Source of the DNA: DATAFT01 sp035544635
GTDB taxonomy: Bacteria > Acidobacteriota > Thermoanaerobaculia > Multivoradales > Multivoraceae
Assembly (NCBI GenBank): GCA_035544635.1
Contig: DATKDQ010000174.1
Coordinates: 1-19,182, forward strand
Direction of reading: 5' to 3'
Length of the DNA stretch: 19,182 nucleotides
The first letter of the stretch is position 1, and each line of letters begins with the position of its first letter. The position numbers and the translations under genes are program-made. Below, in pieces: positions 6,992-13,983 of this stretch. Below the pieces are notes generated by a model. That model was not told the DNA's origin. It did no database searches and saw nothing but the letters and a program-made list of their open reading frames with translations.

Positions 6992-9900
6992 TCACAGGAT
7001 CTTGAGCGAGATCATGACCTCGTCGGACGGGCCGCGGCCGTCCTCCACCGCCACTCCCCAGCCGATCGAGAGCATCGAGCTGAGGTTGGAGAAGAGAACC
7101 AGCTTGAAGTCGAGCTGGGCGCCGACCGTGACCAGCTCCCGGCGCAGCTGCGAGCGATCGAGGTCGGTGGCCAGCCCGCTGACGAAGAGCGCGGGGCGCA
7201 TCCAGTTGAGGTAGAAGGACGGCGCGCCGGCGCTCCGGAATCGGGTGGGAGGAAGGTTCCACTCCAGCGTCGCCTTGGCGTAGTTGCGGCCGCCGACCTC
7301 GTCGAGCTCCAGGCCGGGGAAGCTGCGCCAAGTCCGGTAGCGCTTCTCGTCACGGTAGTCGACGTAGTTGTTGCCGAAGCCGCCGAAGAAGAACTGGGCG
7401 AAGGGGTCGCCACGCTCGCCGAAGGACTGTCCGGCCGCGGTCCGGACCCACAACGAGGAGTGGTCGAGCGGCAGGGGAAAGCCGGCGTCGAAGCGACCGG
7501 CGACGCTCGGGCTGGTGGCGGACTCGGTGACGTTCGCGAGCGCCTCGATCTCCCACAGCGAGCCCTTCTCGGCGTCGACCGCACCCAGCGACCTCCAGAG
7601 GAGCTGGTGCGCCAGGGCGACCCGCGCCTGGATCAGCTTCCGCTCGGTGACCTCGACGTTCTGGAAGGAAGGCAGCGAGTCCAGATCGCCGTAGCCGCGC
7701 ACCGACGAGGAGAGCGTGAGCTTTCGCGGGTCGTCGAACACCAGGACCTTGTCCCGGTCGAAGCCCAAGGAGTAGCCGCGGCGGCTGGTCTTGGTGGGTC
7801 CGAACAGGTCGTAGAAGTCCGCAGCGTTGTACCAGCCGCTGACTTTCCAGGTCCAGTGGCGCAGCGTGGCGTCGAAGTGCAGCCGTTCGCTGCTCTCGAG
7901 CGCCTCGTCCGGCGAGTAGGACAGCGAGAGCGCGAGATTGGTCAGGTTGAGGCCGTCCGAGAAGTCGACGCGCATGCCTGCGGCGACGCTGTCCTTGTAG
8001 CCCTCGACCACCGGGTAGAAGGTGCGGAGCTTCAAATTCCGGGCGGTGCTGTAGGGCTGGCCGCTGTGCCGCAGATCCTCGCTGGCCAGCGCCGCAGGGG
8101 ATCCGGCGCGCCAGTCGCGGACGACGGGATGCTCGTTGGCGATGGCGGTTCCCAGGAAGCGGATCGCTCCCACGTGTTCCAGCGGCAGAGCCGTGGTCTC
8201 GACCGGTACGAACCCCTGCCCGGTGTAGTGGAAGGCGAGCAGGCGGTCGCCGTCCAGCGGCACCGGCCGGAACAGGCCGGTCTCTGCGTTGGTCAGGATG
8301 TCGATGTCGCGACGCTCGAAGTCGTAGCGATAGACGTTCGAGACGCCGGAGTAGTACGACGTGCCGAAGAGCTGGGAGCCGTCCGGCGAGAACACGAAGT
8401 TGGCGGGCGAGCTGTTCTCGAAGTCGTAGAGCGTCTCGAGCTCGAGCTGGCCTTCGCGCAGCCGCTCGAGGTCGAGCAGCACCAGGCTCTGGCGACCGGT
8501 CACCTCGGCCAGCGCGGCGCTCATCCGCTTGCCGTCGGGCGAGACATCGAGGTCGTACACGTCCTGGCCGTAGGGCCAGGAGTACATCTGCTCCCACTTG
8601 GTGTAGGGCTCCTGGATGCGGACGAGGGTGGAGATGCCATTGAAGTGCCGGACCCCCCAGAGCGAGCGGTCAGAGCGGTCGAACACCAGGTCGCCGACTC
8701 GCGCCTCGTGGAGCAGGGTCCGCACTTTCCCGGTCGCCAGATCCAACTCGTGAACGTCGCGCCAGCCGTAGTTCTTGGTGGTGAAGAACAGCCGCTGGCC
8801 ATCGGGATCGAACGCCAGGGAGGTGACGTAGAAGAGAGCCGCACCCTGGAGCGGCAGGAGGCGCTCCAGCTCGCCGGTGTCGAGGTCGAGGGCAGCCAGG
8901 TGGGCGAGCTGGCCGACCGACCGGACGGCGACGTAGAGACGCCTGCGCTCAGAGTCGAGGTACGGGCGTGAGACCGAGCCGAGCGCCGAGGCCGAGAGGG
9001 GCCGGATCTCGGCGACGGGGTGGGCGCGGATGGCCTCGAGATTCGCTCGCTGCCACGCCTGCTCCGCCTCGATCCACTCGCTCCAGGCCGCCGCCAGGGG
9101 CAGGCCGTAGACGTGGCGGAACTGGGCCGCGAAGTGCGGCTTGCTGCCCGGGTGACGGGCGGTCCACTCGATCACCTTCTCGGGCCCATACCGGTGCGCC
9201 AGGTAACTCAGGAAGCGGGTGCCATAGAGATACGAGTTGACTCCCACCTGGAAGTCGACGGTGGTTCCCTCGGACTCCAGGCCCACCACGTCGTAGAAAT
9301 GCGCGCCGTCGCGCACCATGGTGCGAAAGACCATCTCGTCATAGGCGCCGATCGTTCGTCCGAGCCCGCCCGCCATCCAGGTCTCGAGGAAGACCGCCGC
9401 GCCTTCGTGGTACCAGCGCGGGGCGTTCCACCGCGGCGTGGTGAGATAGTTGAAATAGATCGAGAGCGGCTGCTCGGCCACCGGCTCGACCTTGCCGCCG
9501 AACCAGCGACGAAAGATCAGGTCGCGACCCGCGCCCTGGTCCATGTGCACGATGTGCGCCATCTCGTGGTTGGCCATCCAGTACATCCGATCGATGGCCG
9601 GGGTGGTCTCGTACACGTAGTTGAACGGCGCGACACCGAGGTTGACGAAGTTCACGGGCACGGTGTTGGCGCCGCCATGCCCGAAGTCGCTGAAGTCCTC
9701 GAGGAACAACGTCACCGGCTCACTCGGCTGGTAGCGGTAGAGCTCGCGGTGAAAGCGCAGCGCGTTCTCCGCCGAGGCTGCGATGTGCGGCAGCAGGTAA
9801 GCGAACGCGGGGCCGGGGTAGACCACCTGCACATTGTCCGTGCGCACCTGGTGCAGGAGCTGGCCAGGCAGCGGGCTCGCGGCCCCGAGCGCGATCAGGA

Positions 9901-9997
9901 GCGGCAGCACGCCTGCCCGCCGCAGGCTCGCGCCACGGCGCCGGCCGCTCGCTCGTTTTCGGTCTGCTTCGATCGCGGGCGCCGGCGTCGCCTCCAT
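6992..9997 (-). CDS. Secreted zinc metalloprotease with beta-propeller-like and C-terminal barrel-like regions
   Basis: A 1001-aa protein. The ATG at 9997 is fixed by GGAGGGG ending 5 nt upstream. A basic N-terminus and a hydrophobic stretch (about 27-46, ending LPGQ) make an export signal. Residues about 50-350 form a gluzincin-type peptidase: HEMAH at 144-148 supplies two zinc His and the catalytic Glu, and Glu198 in WYHEGAAVF is the likely third ligand. Residues about 375-680 contain repeated blade-like strands ending in motifs such as LAFDPDGQRLFFTT, LDVSPDGKRM and FVFSPDGSQLF, typical of TolB/WD40-like propellers. The last 300 residues or so alternate short hydrophobic strands and aromatic residues, as in surface-antigen outer-membrane barrels, and end at Leu. 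The whole may be an outer-membrane-tethered protease, but its substrate is unknown. It follows the nonapeptide-repeat gene after 79 bp, with a strong hairpin between. Confidence 0.85.
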   Translation of the reverse strand: MEATPAPAIEADRKRASGRRRGASLRRAGVLPLLIALGAASPLPGQLLHQVRTDNVQVVYPGPAFAYLLPHIAASAENALRFHRELYRYQPSEPVTLFLEDFSDFGHGGANTVPVNFVNLGVAPFNYVYETTPAIDRMYWMANHEMAHIVHMDQGAGRDLIFRRWFGGKVEPVAEQPLSIYFNYLTTPRWNAPRWYHEGAAVFLETWMAGGLGRTIGAYDEMVFRTMVRDGAHFYDVVGLESEGTTVDFQVGVNSYLYGTRFLSYLAHRYGPEKVIEWTARHPGSKPHFAAQFRHVYGLPLAAAWSEWIEAEQAWQRANLEAIRAHPVAEIRPLSASALGSVSRPYLDSERRRLYVAVRSVGQLAHLAALDLDTGELERLLPLQGAALFYVTSLAFDPDGQRLFFTTKNYGWRDVHELDLATGKVRTLLHEARVGDLVFDRSDRSLWGVRHFNGISTLVRIQEPYTKWEQMYSWPYGQDVYDLDVSPDGKRMSAALAEVTGRQSLVLLDLERLREGQLELETLYDFENSSPANFVFSPDGSQLFGTSYYSGVSNVYRYDFERRDIDILTNAETGLFRPVPLDGDRLLAFHYTGQGFVPVETTALPLEHVGAIRFLGTAIANEHPVVRDWRAGSPAALASEDLRHSGQPYSTARNLKLRTFYPVVEGYKDSVAAGMRVDFSDGLNLTNLALSLSYSPDEALESSERLHFDATLRHWTWKVSGWYNAADFYDLFGPTKTSRRGYSLGFDRDKVLVFDDPRKLTLSSSVRGYGDLDSLPSFQNVEVTERKLIQARVALAHQLLWRSLGAVDAEKGSLWEIEALANVTESATSPSVAGRFDAGFPLPLDHSSLWVRTAAGQSFGERGDPFAQFFFGGFGNNYVDYRDEKRYRTWRSFPGLELDEVGGRNYAKATLEWNLPPTRFRSAGAPSFYLNWMRPALFVSGLATDLDRSQLRRELVTVGAQLDFKLVLFSNLSSMLSIGWGVAVEDGRGPSDEVMISLKIL

Positions 9998-10018
9998 TTG
10001 GCCCCTCCAACGACGAGA

Positions 10019-10044
10019 TGCCGGCCGGGCAACCCCGGCCGGCA
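10019..10044 (-). terminator. Strong intercistronic hairpin, 11-bp perfect stem
   Basis: TGCCGGCCGGG (10019-10029) pairs perfectly with CCCGGCCGGCA (10034-10044) around a CAAC loop. It lies between the repeat-protein stop (10077) and the Shine-Dalgarno of the metalloprotease (about 10006). No T-run follows on the minus strand. It could be a partial terminator, an mRNA 3'-end stabiliser, or a processing site setting the ratio of the two proteins. Confidence 0.6.
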
Positions 10045-10076
10045 CCAGCGCCGGCTCGATCAGGACACTCTGCGGA

Positions 10077-11045
10077 TCAGTACGCCGCGTGGGTCGCACG
10101 CAGGGAGTCGTTGGCGATCGCGGCGCGCATGGCGTCGCTCGCAAATACGTTCCGCAGGTGGTCGTTGGCCAGCACGTCGCGAACCTGGTCGTTCGCGATC
10201 ACGTTGCGGAACGCATCGCTCGCCAGCGCGTTGCGGAGCTGGTTGTTGGCGAACACGGCCCGCATGGCGTCGCTCGCGAACAAGGCGCGCATCTGGTCGT
10301 TCAACAGGACTGCCCGCAGCGCGTCGTTGGCGAAGACGGCGCGGATCGCATCGCTGGCGAAGACCGCCCGGAGCTGATCGTTGGCGAACACAGCACGCAT
10401 GGCGTCGCTGAGGAAGGCGTGCCGCAGCGCGTCGTTGGCGAACACGGCCCGCAGCGCGTCGTTCGCGATCACGTTGCGCCACTGGTCGCTGGCGAAGGCG
10501 GCGCGCTGCTGGTCGTTCGCGAGCATGGTGCGGAACGCGTCGCTGGCGAAGGCGGCGCGAATCGCGTCGCCGGTGAAGGCGGCGCGCAACTGGTCGTTGG
10601 CGAAGAAGTCACGGAACTGGTCGTTGGCGAGGGTGTCGCGCAACTGGTCGTTGGCGAGGGTGTCGCGCAACTGGTCGTTGGCGAGGGTGTCGCGCAACTG
10701 GTCGTAGAAGAGGACGTTGCGGATCTGATCGCTGGCGAACACCGCTCGCATCGCGTCGCTGGCGAACGCCTGACGCAGCTCGGGGTTGGCGAGGATCTCC
10801 TGGAACTTGTCACTCTGCACCACCTGCTGGACTTCCGGCTCGTCGAGCGTGATGTCCTCTGGTGCAATGGCCTCCGCGCGGTATCGGTCGGCGCGCTCGA
10901 CGCCTCCGATGGCGCCGGCCATCTCCTCGGGGGTTGGCGCCGAGCGGCTCACGGTGAGCGCCAGGGCCAGACCGATGGCGACGACGCCCAGCGTTGCGAT
11001 CAGAGCGATTCTGCGATTCGTTGTACGGGGCTTGGTCTGGGTCAT
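10077..11045 (-). CDS. Membrane-anchored nonapeptide-repeat protein (27 tandem 9-residue repeats)
   Basis: A 322-aa protein of no family I recognise. A short basic N-terminus is followed by one transmembrane segment (about 13-32) with no evident cleavage site, so it looks like a type II signal anchor with the bulk outside the cytoplasm. Residues 33-76 form an acidic spacer. Residues 77-319 are 27 uninterrupted 9-residue units with consensus A-[N/S]-D-[Q/A]-[L/M/I/F]-R-x-[V/A/T]-[F/L/I]. Asp at position 3 is kept in 25 units and Arg at position 6 in 26. The protein ends THAAY. The ATG at 11045 has AGGGAAGGA about 10 nt upstream. The frame is also open upstream to an ATG at 11456 (459 aa), but codon use just before 11045 looks non-coding. 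The Asn/Ser-Asp pair resembles helix caps, so a solenoid of very short helices is possible. It lies next to the large metalloprotease and is probably co-transcribed. Function unknown. Confidence 0.85.
   Translation of the reverse strand: MTQTKPRTTNRRIALIATLGVVAIGLALALTVSRSAPTPEEMAGAIGGVERADRYRAEAIAPEDITLDEPEVQQVVQSDKFQEILANPELRQAFASDAMRAVFASDQIRNVLFYDQLRDTLANDQLRDTLANDQLRDTLANDQFRDFFANDQLRAAFTGDAIRAAFASDAFRTMLANDQQRAAFASDQWRNVIANDALRAVFANDALRHAFLSDAMRAVFANDQLRAVFASDAIRAVFANDALRAVLLNDQMRALFASDAMRAVFANNQLRNALASDAFRNVIANDQVRDVLANDHLRNVFASDAMRAAIANDSLRATHAAY
10089..10817 (-). repeat. 27 x 27-bp coding tandem repeat
   Basis: The 729 bp encoding the nonapeptide units repeat with an exact 27-bp period and no insertion or deletion. 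Most units have diverged in sequence. Units at 10629-10655 and 10656-10682 are identical, and 10683-10709 differs only at its last few bases, which points to recent duplication in that part. Confidence 0.95.
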
Positions 11046-11456
11046 GTTCGTGGTTCCTTCCCTCTCCGAGGGGCGTCGAGTGGGTCTTCGAGATCCTGTT
11101 GGTCGGCGCGGTTCACCGCGACTCGACCTCGGGTTGGATGCATGAGGCTGGTGCTCGCCGGTCAGGGGCATGCGGCGCACGGGCCTCGAGAGGAGCCGGG
11201 AGACCGGCCCCCGGGGCTCGCCCGCCGCGATCGGTTGCGCGGGCTGCGGCAACGCCGCCTCGACCCGCTCGATCAGATCGGCGGGCGGCTCCTGCTCCTC
11301 GAGCCGTGCCAGCCAGCCGGCGACACGGCGGACCAGGTGGCGGGCGACCTCGGCCTCCGGCTGGCCATGCGAGAGCTCCCCGAGCTCGGTCGGGGGCGCG
11401 GACGAGCCGCGGTCCCACTCCTCCCAGGCCAGCAATTCGAGGTCTTTCGAGTCCAT
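11046..11456 (-). other. In-frame coding-like segment upstream of the repeat gene
   Basis: From an ATG at 11456 the frame runs without a stop into the repeat protein. The first 110 codons or so look truly coding: strongly G/C third positions and a balanced, acidic, helical sequence such as DLELLAWEEWDRG and ADLIERVEAALPQ, with no Cys. The last 35 codons or so (from about 11145 down to 11046) become Arg/Pro/Ser-rich with A/T-ending codons, as in untranslated DNA. Two explanations fit: a separate small gene that lost its stop or suffered a frameshift (another minus-strand frame stops at 11113), or an N-terminal cytoplasmic domain of a 459-aa membrane protein. No Shine-Dalgarno is clear at 11456. 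I do not recognise the segment's family. Confidence 0.45.
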
Positions 11457-11588
11457 CCGTTTCGTCTCGCGCGCCCGCCTCCGGGCGATTCGTGGCCGTT
11501 CATGAAGAACTACCGAGCAGCGCCAGGAAAGTTGGTCGAATTCTCGCTCCCTCTCGGCAGCGCTGTGCCGTCCGTTGCGCCGAGGGCG

Positions 11589-12827
11589 TCAGGCGGGCGA
11601 CCGCTTCCGGGCCTGCTCCGGTGCGCCTTCCGCCCCGACGACCCCACGTTCGCGCAACGCCGCGACCTCCGTATCGCCCAGCCCCAGCTCGGCCGCCAGC
11701 ACCTCGTCGGTGTGCCGGCCGAGGAGCGGCGCCGCCGCCATCGGCACCTCGCTTGCCGACATCCGCGCCGGCCAGCCCAGGAGACGGATCGGTCCCATGG
11801 TCTCGTGCTCGACGGTGCGCACGAAGCCGCGCTCGACCAGGTGCGGGTCACGGTGGAGATCGAGCGTGTCGAGCACCGCGCTGGCGGGCACTCCAGCCTC
11901 GGCGAGCAGGCGCATCGCCTCGTACTTGGTGTGCGAAGAGGTCCACGCCGTGATCTCGGCGGCGAGCGCCGCCTCGTTCTCGCGGCGCGCGGCGCCGGTC
12001 GCGAAGCGCTCGTCCCGGGCGAGCTCGGGCCGGCCGATGGCGCCGCACAGCGCCTCCCACATCCGCGGCGTGATCGCCATGATGTAGACGTAGTCGTTGG
12101 GCCCGCCCGGAGCGCACGGGTAGAGGTGCGTGAGCGCGCCCCGCCCGGTGCCGCGGCGCGGCGCCGCGCGGGTGCCGCGCTTCGAGCCGAGCGCGATCAT
12201 GGTGCGCATGAAGTAGGTGACCGCCTCCTGCATCGAGATCTCGACCAGCTGGCCCTCGCCGGTGCGCAGCTTCTGGACGTAGGCGGCGCACAGCGCGAGC
12301 GCCATCTGGATGCCGGTGCCGGCGTCGCCGATGGTCGGCCCCGGCGCCATCGGCGGGCCGTCGGGCTCGCCGGTCACCGAGAAGGCGCCGCCGGCCGCGA
12401 GCGCGACCGGGTCGAAGCACTTGTAGCCGGCGTACGGCCCGCTGGCGCCGAAGCCCTTGATCCGCCCGTAGATGACCGCGGGATGGACGCGGCGCACCAC
12501 GTCGTAGTCGAGATCGAGCTTCTCCACCACGCCGGGACCGAAGTTCTCGATGAAGACGTCGAAGCGCGGCACCAGGCGCAGCAGGAGCGCCCGGCCCTCT
12601 GGCTGGTCGAGCGCGAGGGTGACGCTCTTCTTGTTGCTGTTCCAGGTGAGAAAGTACTCCGACTCCTCGGCTCCGTACTCCTCGAACGCGGCGCGCCCCG
12701 GGTCGCCCGAGCCCGGACGCTCGACCTTCACCACGTCCGCGCCCAGCCAGGCCAGGGCCTGGGTGCACGACGTGCCGGCCTCGTATTGCGTGAGATCGAG
12801 GATGCGCATTCCGTCGAGCGCTGGCAT
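11589..12827 (-). CDS. Class III CoA-transferase (CaiB/BaiF/formyl-CoA transferase family)
   Basis: A 412-aa protein of normal family length, cytoplasmic. These enzymes move CoA between carboxylic acids through an aspartyl-CoA anhydride. The N-terminal MRILDLTQYEAG, GADVVKVERPGSGDPGR (30-45), NSNKKSVTLDL-like stretch (63-74) and FDVFIENFGPGVVEKL are hallmark segments. The catalytic aspartate is Asp168 in PTIGDAGTGI. The C-terminal part contains the usual small second domain and the LHRDPHLVERGF segment. The ATG at 12827 is chosen over upstream in-frame codons because GAAGGAG lies 7 nt before it and the family's N-terminus begins there. The last 15 residues or so are a variable tail. It is divergent from the MBL-fold gene. 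Which acids it uses cannot be told; relatives act on carnitine, bile acids, oxalate/formate or aromatic succinates. Confidence 0.92.
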   Translation of the reverse strand: MPALDGMRILDLTQYEAGTSCTQALAWLGADVVKVERPGSGDPGRAAFEEYGAEESEYFLTWNSNKKSVTLALDQPEGRALLLRLVPRFDVFIENFGPGVVEKLDLDYDVVRRVHPAVIYGRIKGFGASGPYAGYKCFDPVALAAGGAFSVTGEPDGPPMAPGPTIGDAGTGIQMALALCAAYVQKLRTGEGQLVEISMQEAVTYFMRTMIALGSKRGTRAAPRRGTGRGALTHLYPCAPGGPNDYVYIMAITPRMWEALCGAIGRPELARDERFATGAARRENEAALAAEITAWTSSHTKYEAMRLLAEAGVPASAVLDTLDLHRDPHLVERGFVRTVEHETMGPIRLLGWPARMSASEVPMAAAPLLGRHTDEVLAAELGLGDTEVAALRERGVVGAEGAPEQARKRSPA

Positions 12828-12878
12828 GCAGGGCTCCTTCACCGAGCGGTTCACCGACCCATATGCGCACGATGCGCG

Positions 12879-12919
12879 CCGAGCCCGAGCCTCACCACCA
12901 GGTCTCGAGCCGGGCTCGG
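12879..12919. promoter_or_regulatory. Inverted repeat in the divergent intergenic region
   Basis: CCGAGCCCG (12879-12887) and CGGGCTCGG (12911-12919) form a perfect 9-bp inverted repeat with a 23-nt spacer. It lies about 50-90 bp upstream of the CoA-transferase start, so it could be a leader hairpin or a protein site. No function is evident. Confidence 0.25.
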
Positions 12920-12968
12920 ATCCGCGAGTCACCGCAGGGAGTCGGCGCGCGATCGGCCTCCCCAGTAT

Positions 12969-13008
12969 CGCACGCATCGCGTGCGTCGAAGTCCCCGGTG
13001 GGTAGAAT
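12969..13008 (+). promoter_or_regulatory. Candidate promoter with overlapping palindrome for the MBL-fold gene
   Basis: CGCACGC-ATC-GCGTGCG (12969-12985) is a perfect 7-bp inverted repeat. TAGAAT (13003-13008), one mismatch from the -10 consensus, follows with 17 bp in between, so the right arm of the palindrome would occupy the -35 position. A repressor or activator binding there is a reasonable guess. The -35 itself does not match the consensus. Confidence 0.4.
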
Positions 13009-13030
13009 CGGCGCCTTCGAGGAGGTGGCC

Positions 13031-13912
13031 ATGAGTGGATGGAAGATCGGATCCGTCGCCGTCACGCCCGTGATCGAGCTCACTCTGCCCATTCCGGGCA
13101 GCTTTCTCATCCCGCAGGCGACGCCGGAGGCGCTCGCTCCCTATCGCGAATGGCTGCTGCCCGGCTACATGACGGAGGACGGACTGATCAACCTCACGAT
13201 CCAGGCCTTCCTGGTCGAGTCGCGCGGCCGCAAGATCATCGTCGACACCTGCGTCGGCAACGGCAAGACGCGCTCGGTCCCGCAGATGAACGAGCTCGAC
13301 ACGCCGTTCCTCGACCACATCACCGACGCCGGCTTTCCGCCCGAGAAGGTCGACACCGTGATTTGCACCCACCTCCACGTCGACCACGTCGGCTGGAACA
13401 CCAAACAGGTCGATGGCCGGTGGGTGCCTACGTTCCCCAACGCGCGCTACGTGATGGCGCGCACCGACTACGACTACTGGAGCCAGGCCGCGGACCCCGA
13501 AGCCGCGGCGATCTTCGGCGACTCGGTGCGGCCGGTGTTCGAGGCCGGGCTGGTCGACCTGGTCGACGCCGGCCACCAGATCACCCCCGAGATCGGCCTC
13601 CTGCCCACCCCGGGTCACACGCCGGGCCACTGCAGCGTGACCATCTCGTCGTCCGGCGGCGAGGAGGGGGTGATCACCGGCGACGTGATGCACCACCCGT
13701 CGCAGTGCATGCATCCGGAGTGGGACAACAACTTCGACTCCGACCGCGAGCAGGCCAAGCGCACGCGGCTGGGCTTCCTCGAGCGCTACGGCTCGGGCGC
13801 CGTGCGGGTGATCGGCACTCATTTCGGCACGCCGGCCGCGACGCGCATCGTTCCGAGCGGCGATCGCTGGAAAGTGGAAGGGCATGCCCGAGCCTCCGGG
13901 GCGTCCCGATGA
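13031..13912 (+). CDS. MBL-fold metallo-hydrolase
   Basis: A 293-aa cytoplasmic protein; no signal peptide is seen. The start at 13031 is fixed by GAGGAGGT (13019-13026). The metallo-beta-lactamase fold motifs are complete: THLHVDHVGWN with His114, His116, Asp118 and His119; PGHTPGH (194-200); Asp218 in TGDVMHH; and His264 in IGTHFG. Together these build a dinuclear zinc or iron site. The sequence around MHHPSQCMHPEW and the N-terminal TLPIPGSFLIP stretch place it in the large lactonase/hydrolase-like branch rather than with true beta-lactamases. Substrates in this branch include lactones and thioesters, but none can be named here. It is divergent from the CoA-transferase, convergent with the M14 peptidase gene, and stands alone as a transcription unit. 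Confidence 0.9.
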   Translation: MSGWKIGSVAVTPVIELTLPIPGSFLIPQATPEALAPYREWLLPGYMTEDGLINLTIQAFLVESRGRKIIVDTCVGNGKTRSVPQMNELDTPFLDHITDAGFPPEKVDTVICTHLHVDHVGWNTKQVDGRWVPTFPNARYVMARTDYDYWSQAADPEAAAIFGDSVRPVFEAGLVDLVDAGHQITPEIGLLPTPGHTPGHCSVTISSSGGEEGVITGDVMHHPSQCMHPEWDNNFDSDREQAKRTRLGFLERYGSGAVRVIGTHFGTPAATRIVPSGDRWKVEGHARASGASR

Positions 13913-13940
13913 GCGTCTACTAACGGTGGAGATCATGGTC

Positions 13941-13962
13941 GACGACCAAGCGCTCGGTCGTC
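13941..13962. terminator. Hairpin between convergent genes
   Basis: GACGACC (13941-13947) pairs with GGTCGTC (13956-13962) around an 8-nt loop. It lies between the stop codons of the convergent MBL-fold and peptidase genes, so it could end transcription in both directions. No T-run is present. Confidence 0.4.
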
Positions 13963-13983
13963 ACCGAGAACCGACCCCGTCGT

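Noticed and set aside
6956..8971. Plus-strand open frame of about 670 codons
   Set aside because: Antisense shadow of the metalloprotease gene. Its composition follows the reverse-complement codons and no domain is seen.
9998..10144. Longer N-terminus for the metalloprotease (start at 10144)
   Set aside because: It would run through the hairpin and into the repeat gene's last codons. The ATG at 9997 has a strong Shine-Dalgarno and leads into a signal peptide.
10089..10817. CRISPR-like regular spacing (27-bp period)
   Set aside because: The period is a whole number of codons, every unit is coding and similar, and there is no split into constant repeats and unique spacers.
12828..12977. Longer N-terminus for the CoA-transferase (start at 12977)
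   Set aside because: The extra 50 codons are Arg-rich and unlike the family, while the ATG at 12827 has a good ribosome site and the usual family start.
9834..13034. Plus-strand open frame of over 1000 codons
   Set aside because: It runs antisense to the repeat gene, the CoA-transferase and part of the protease gene. It is a by-product of high GC and of the 27-bp repeats, and its product has no recognisable domain.
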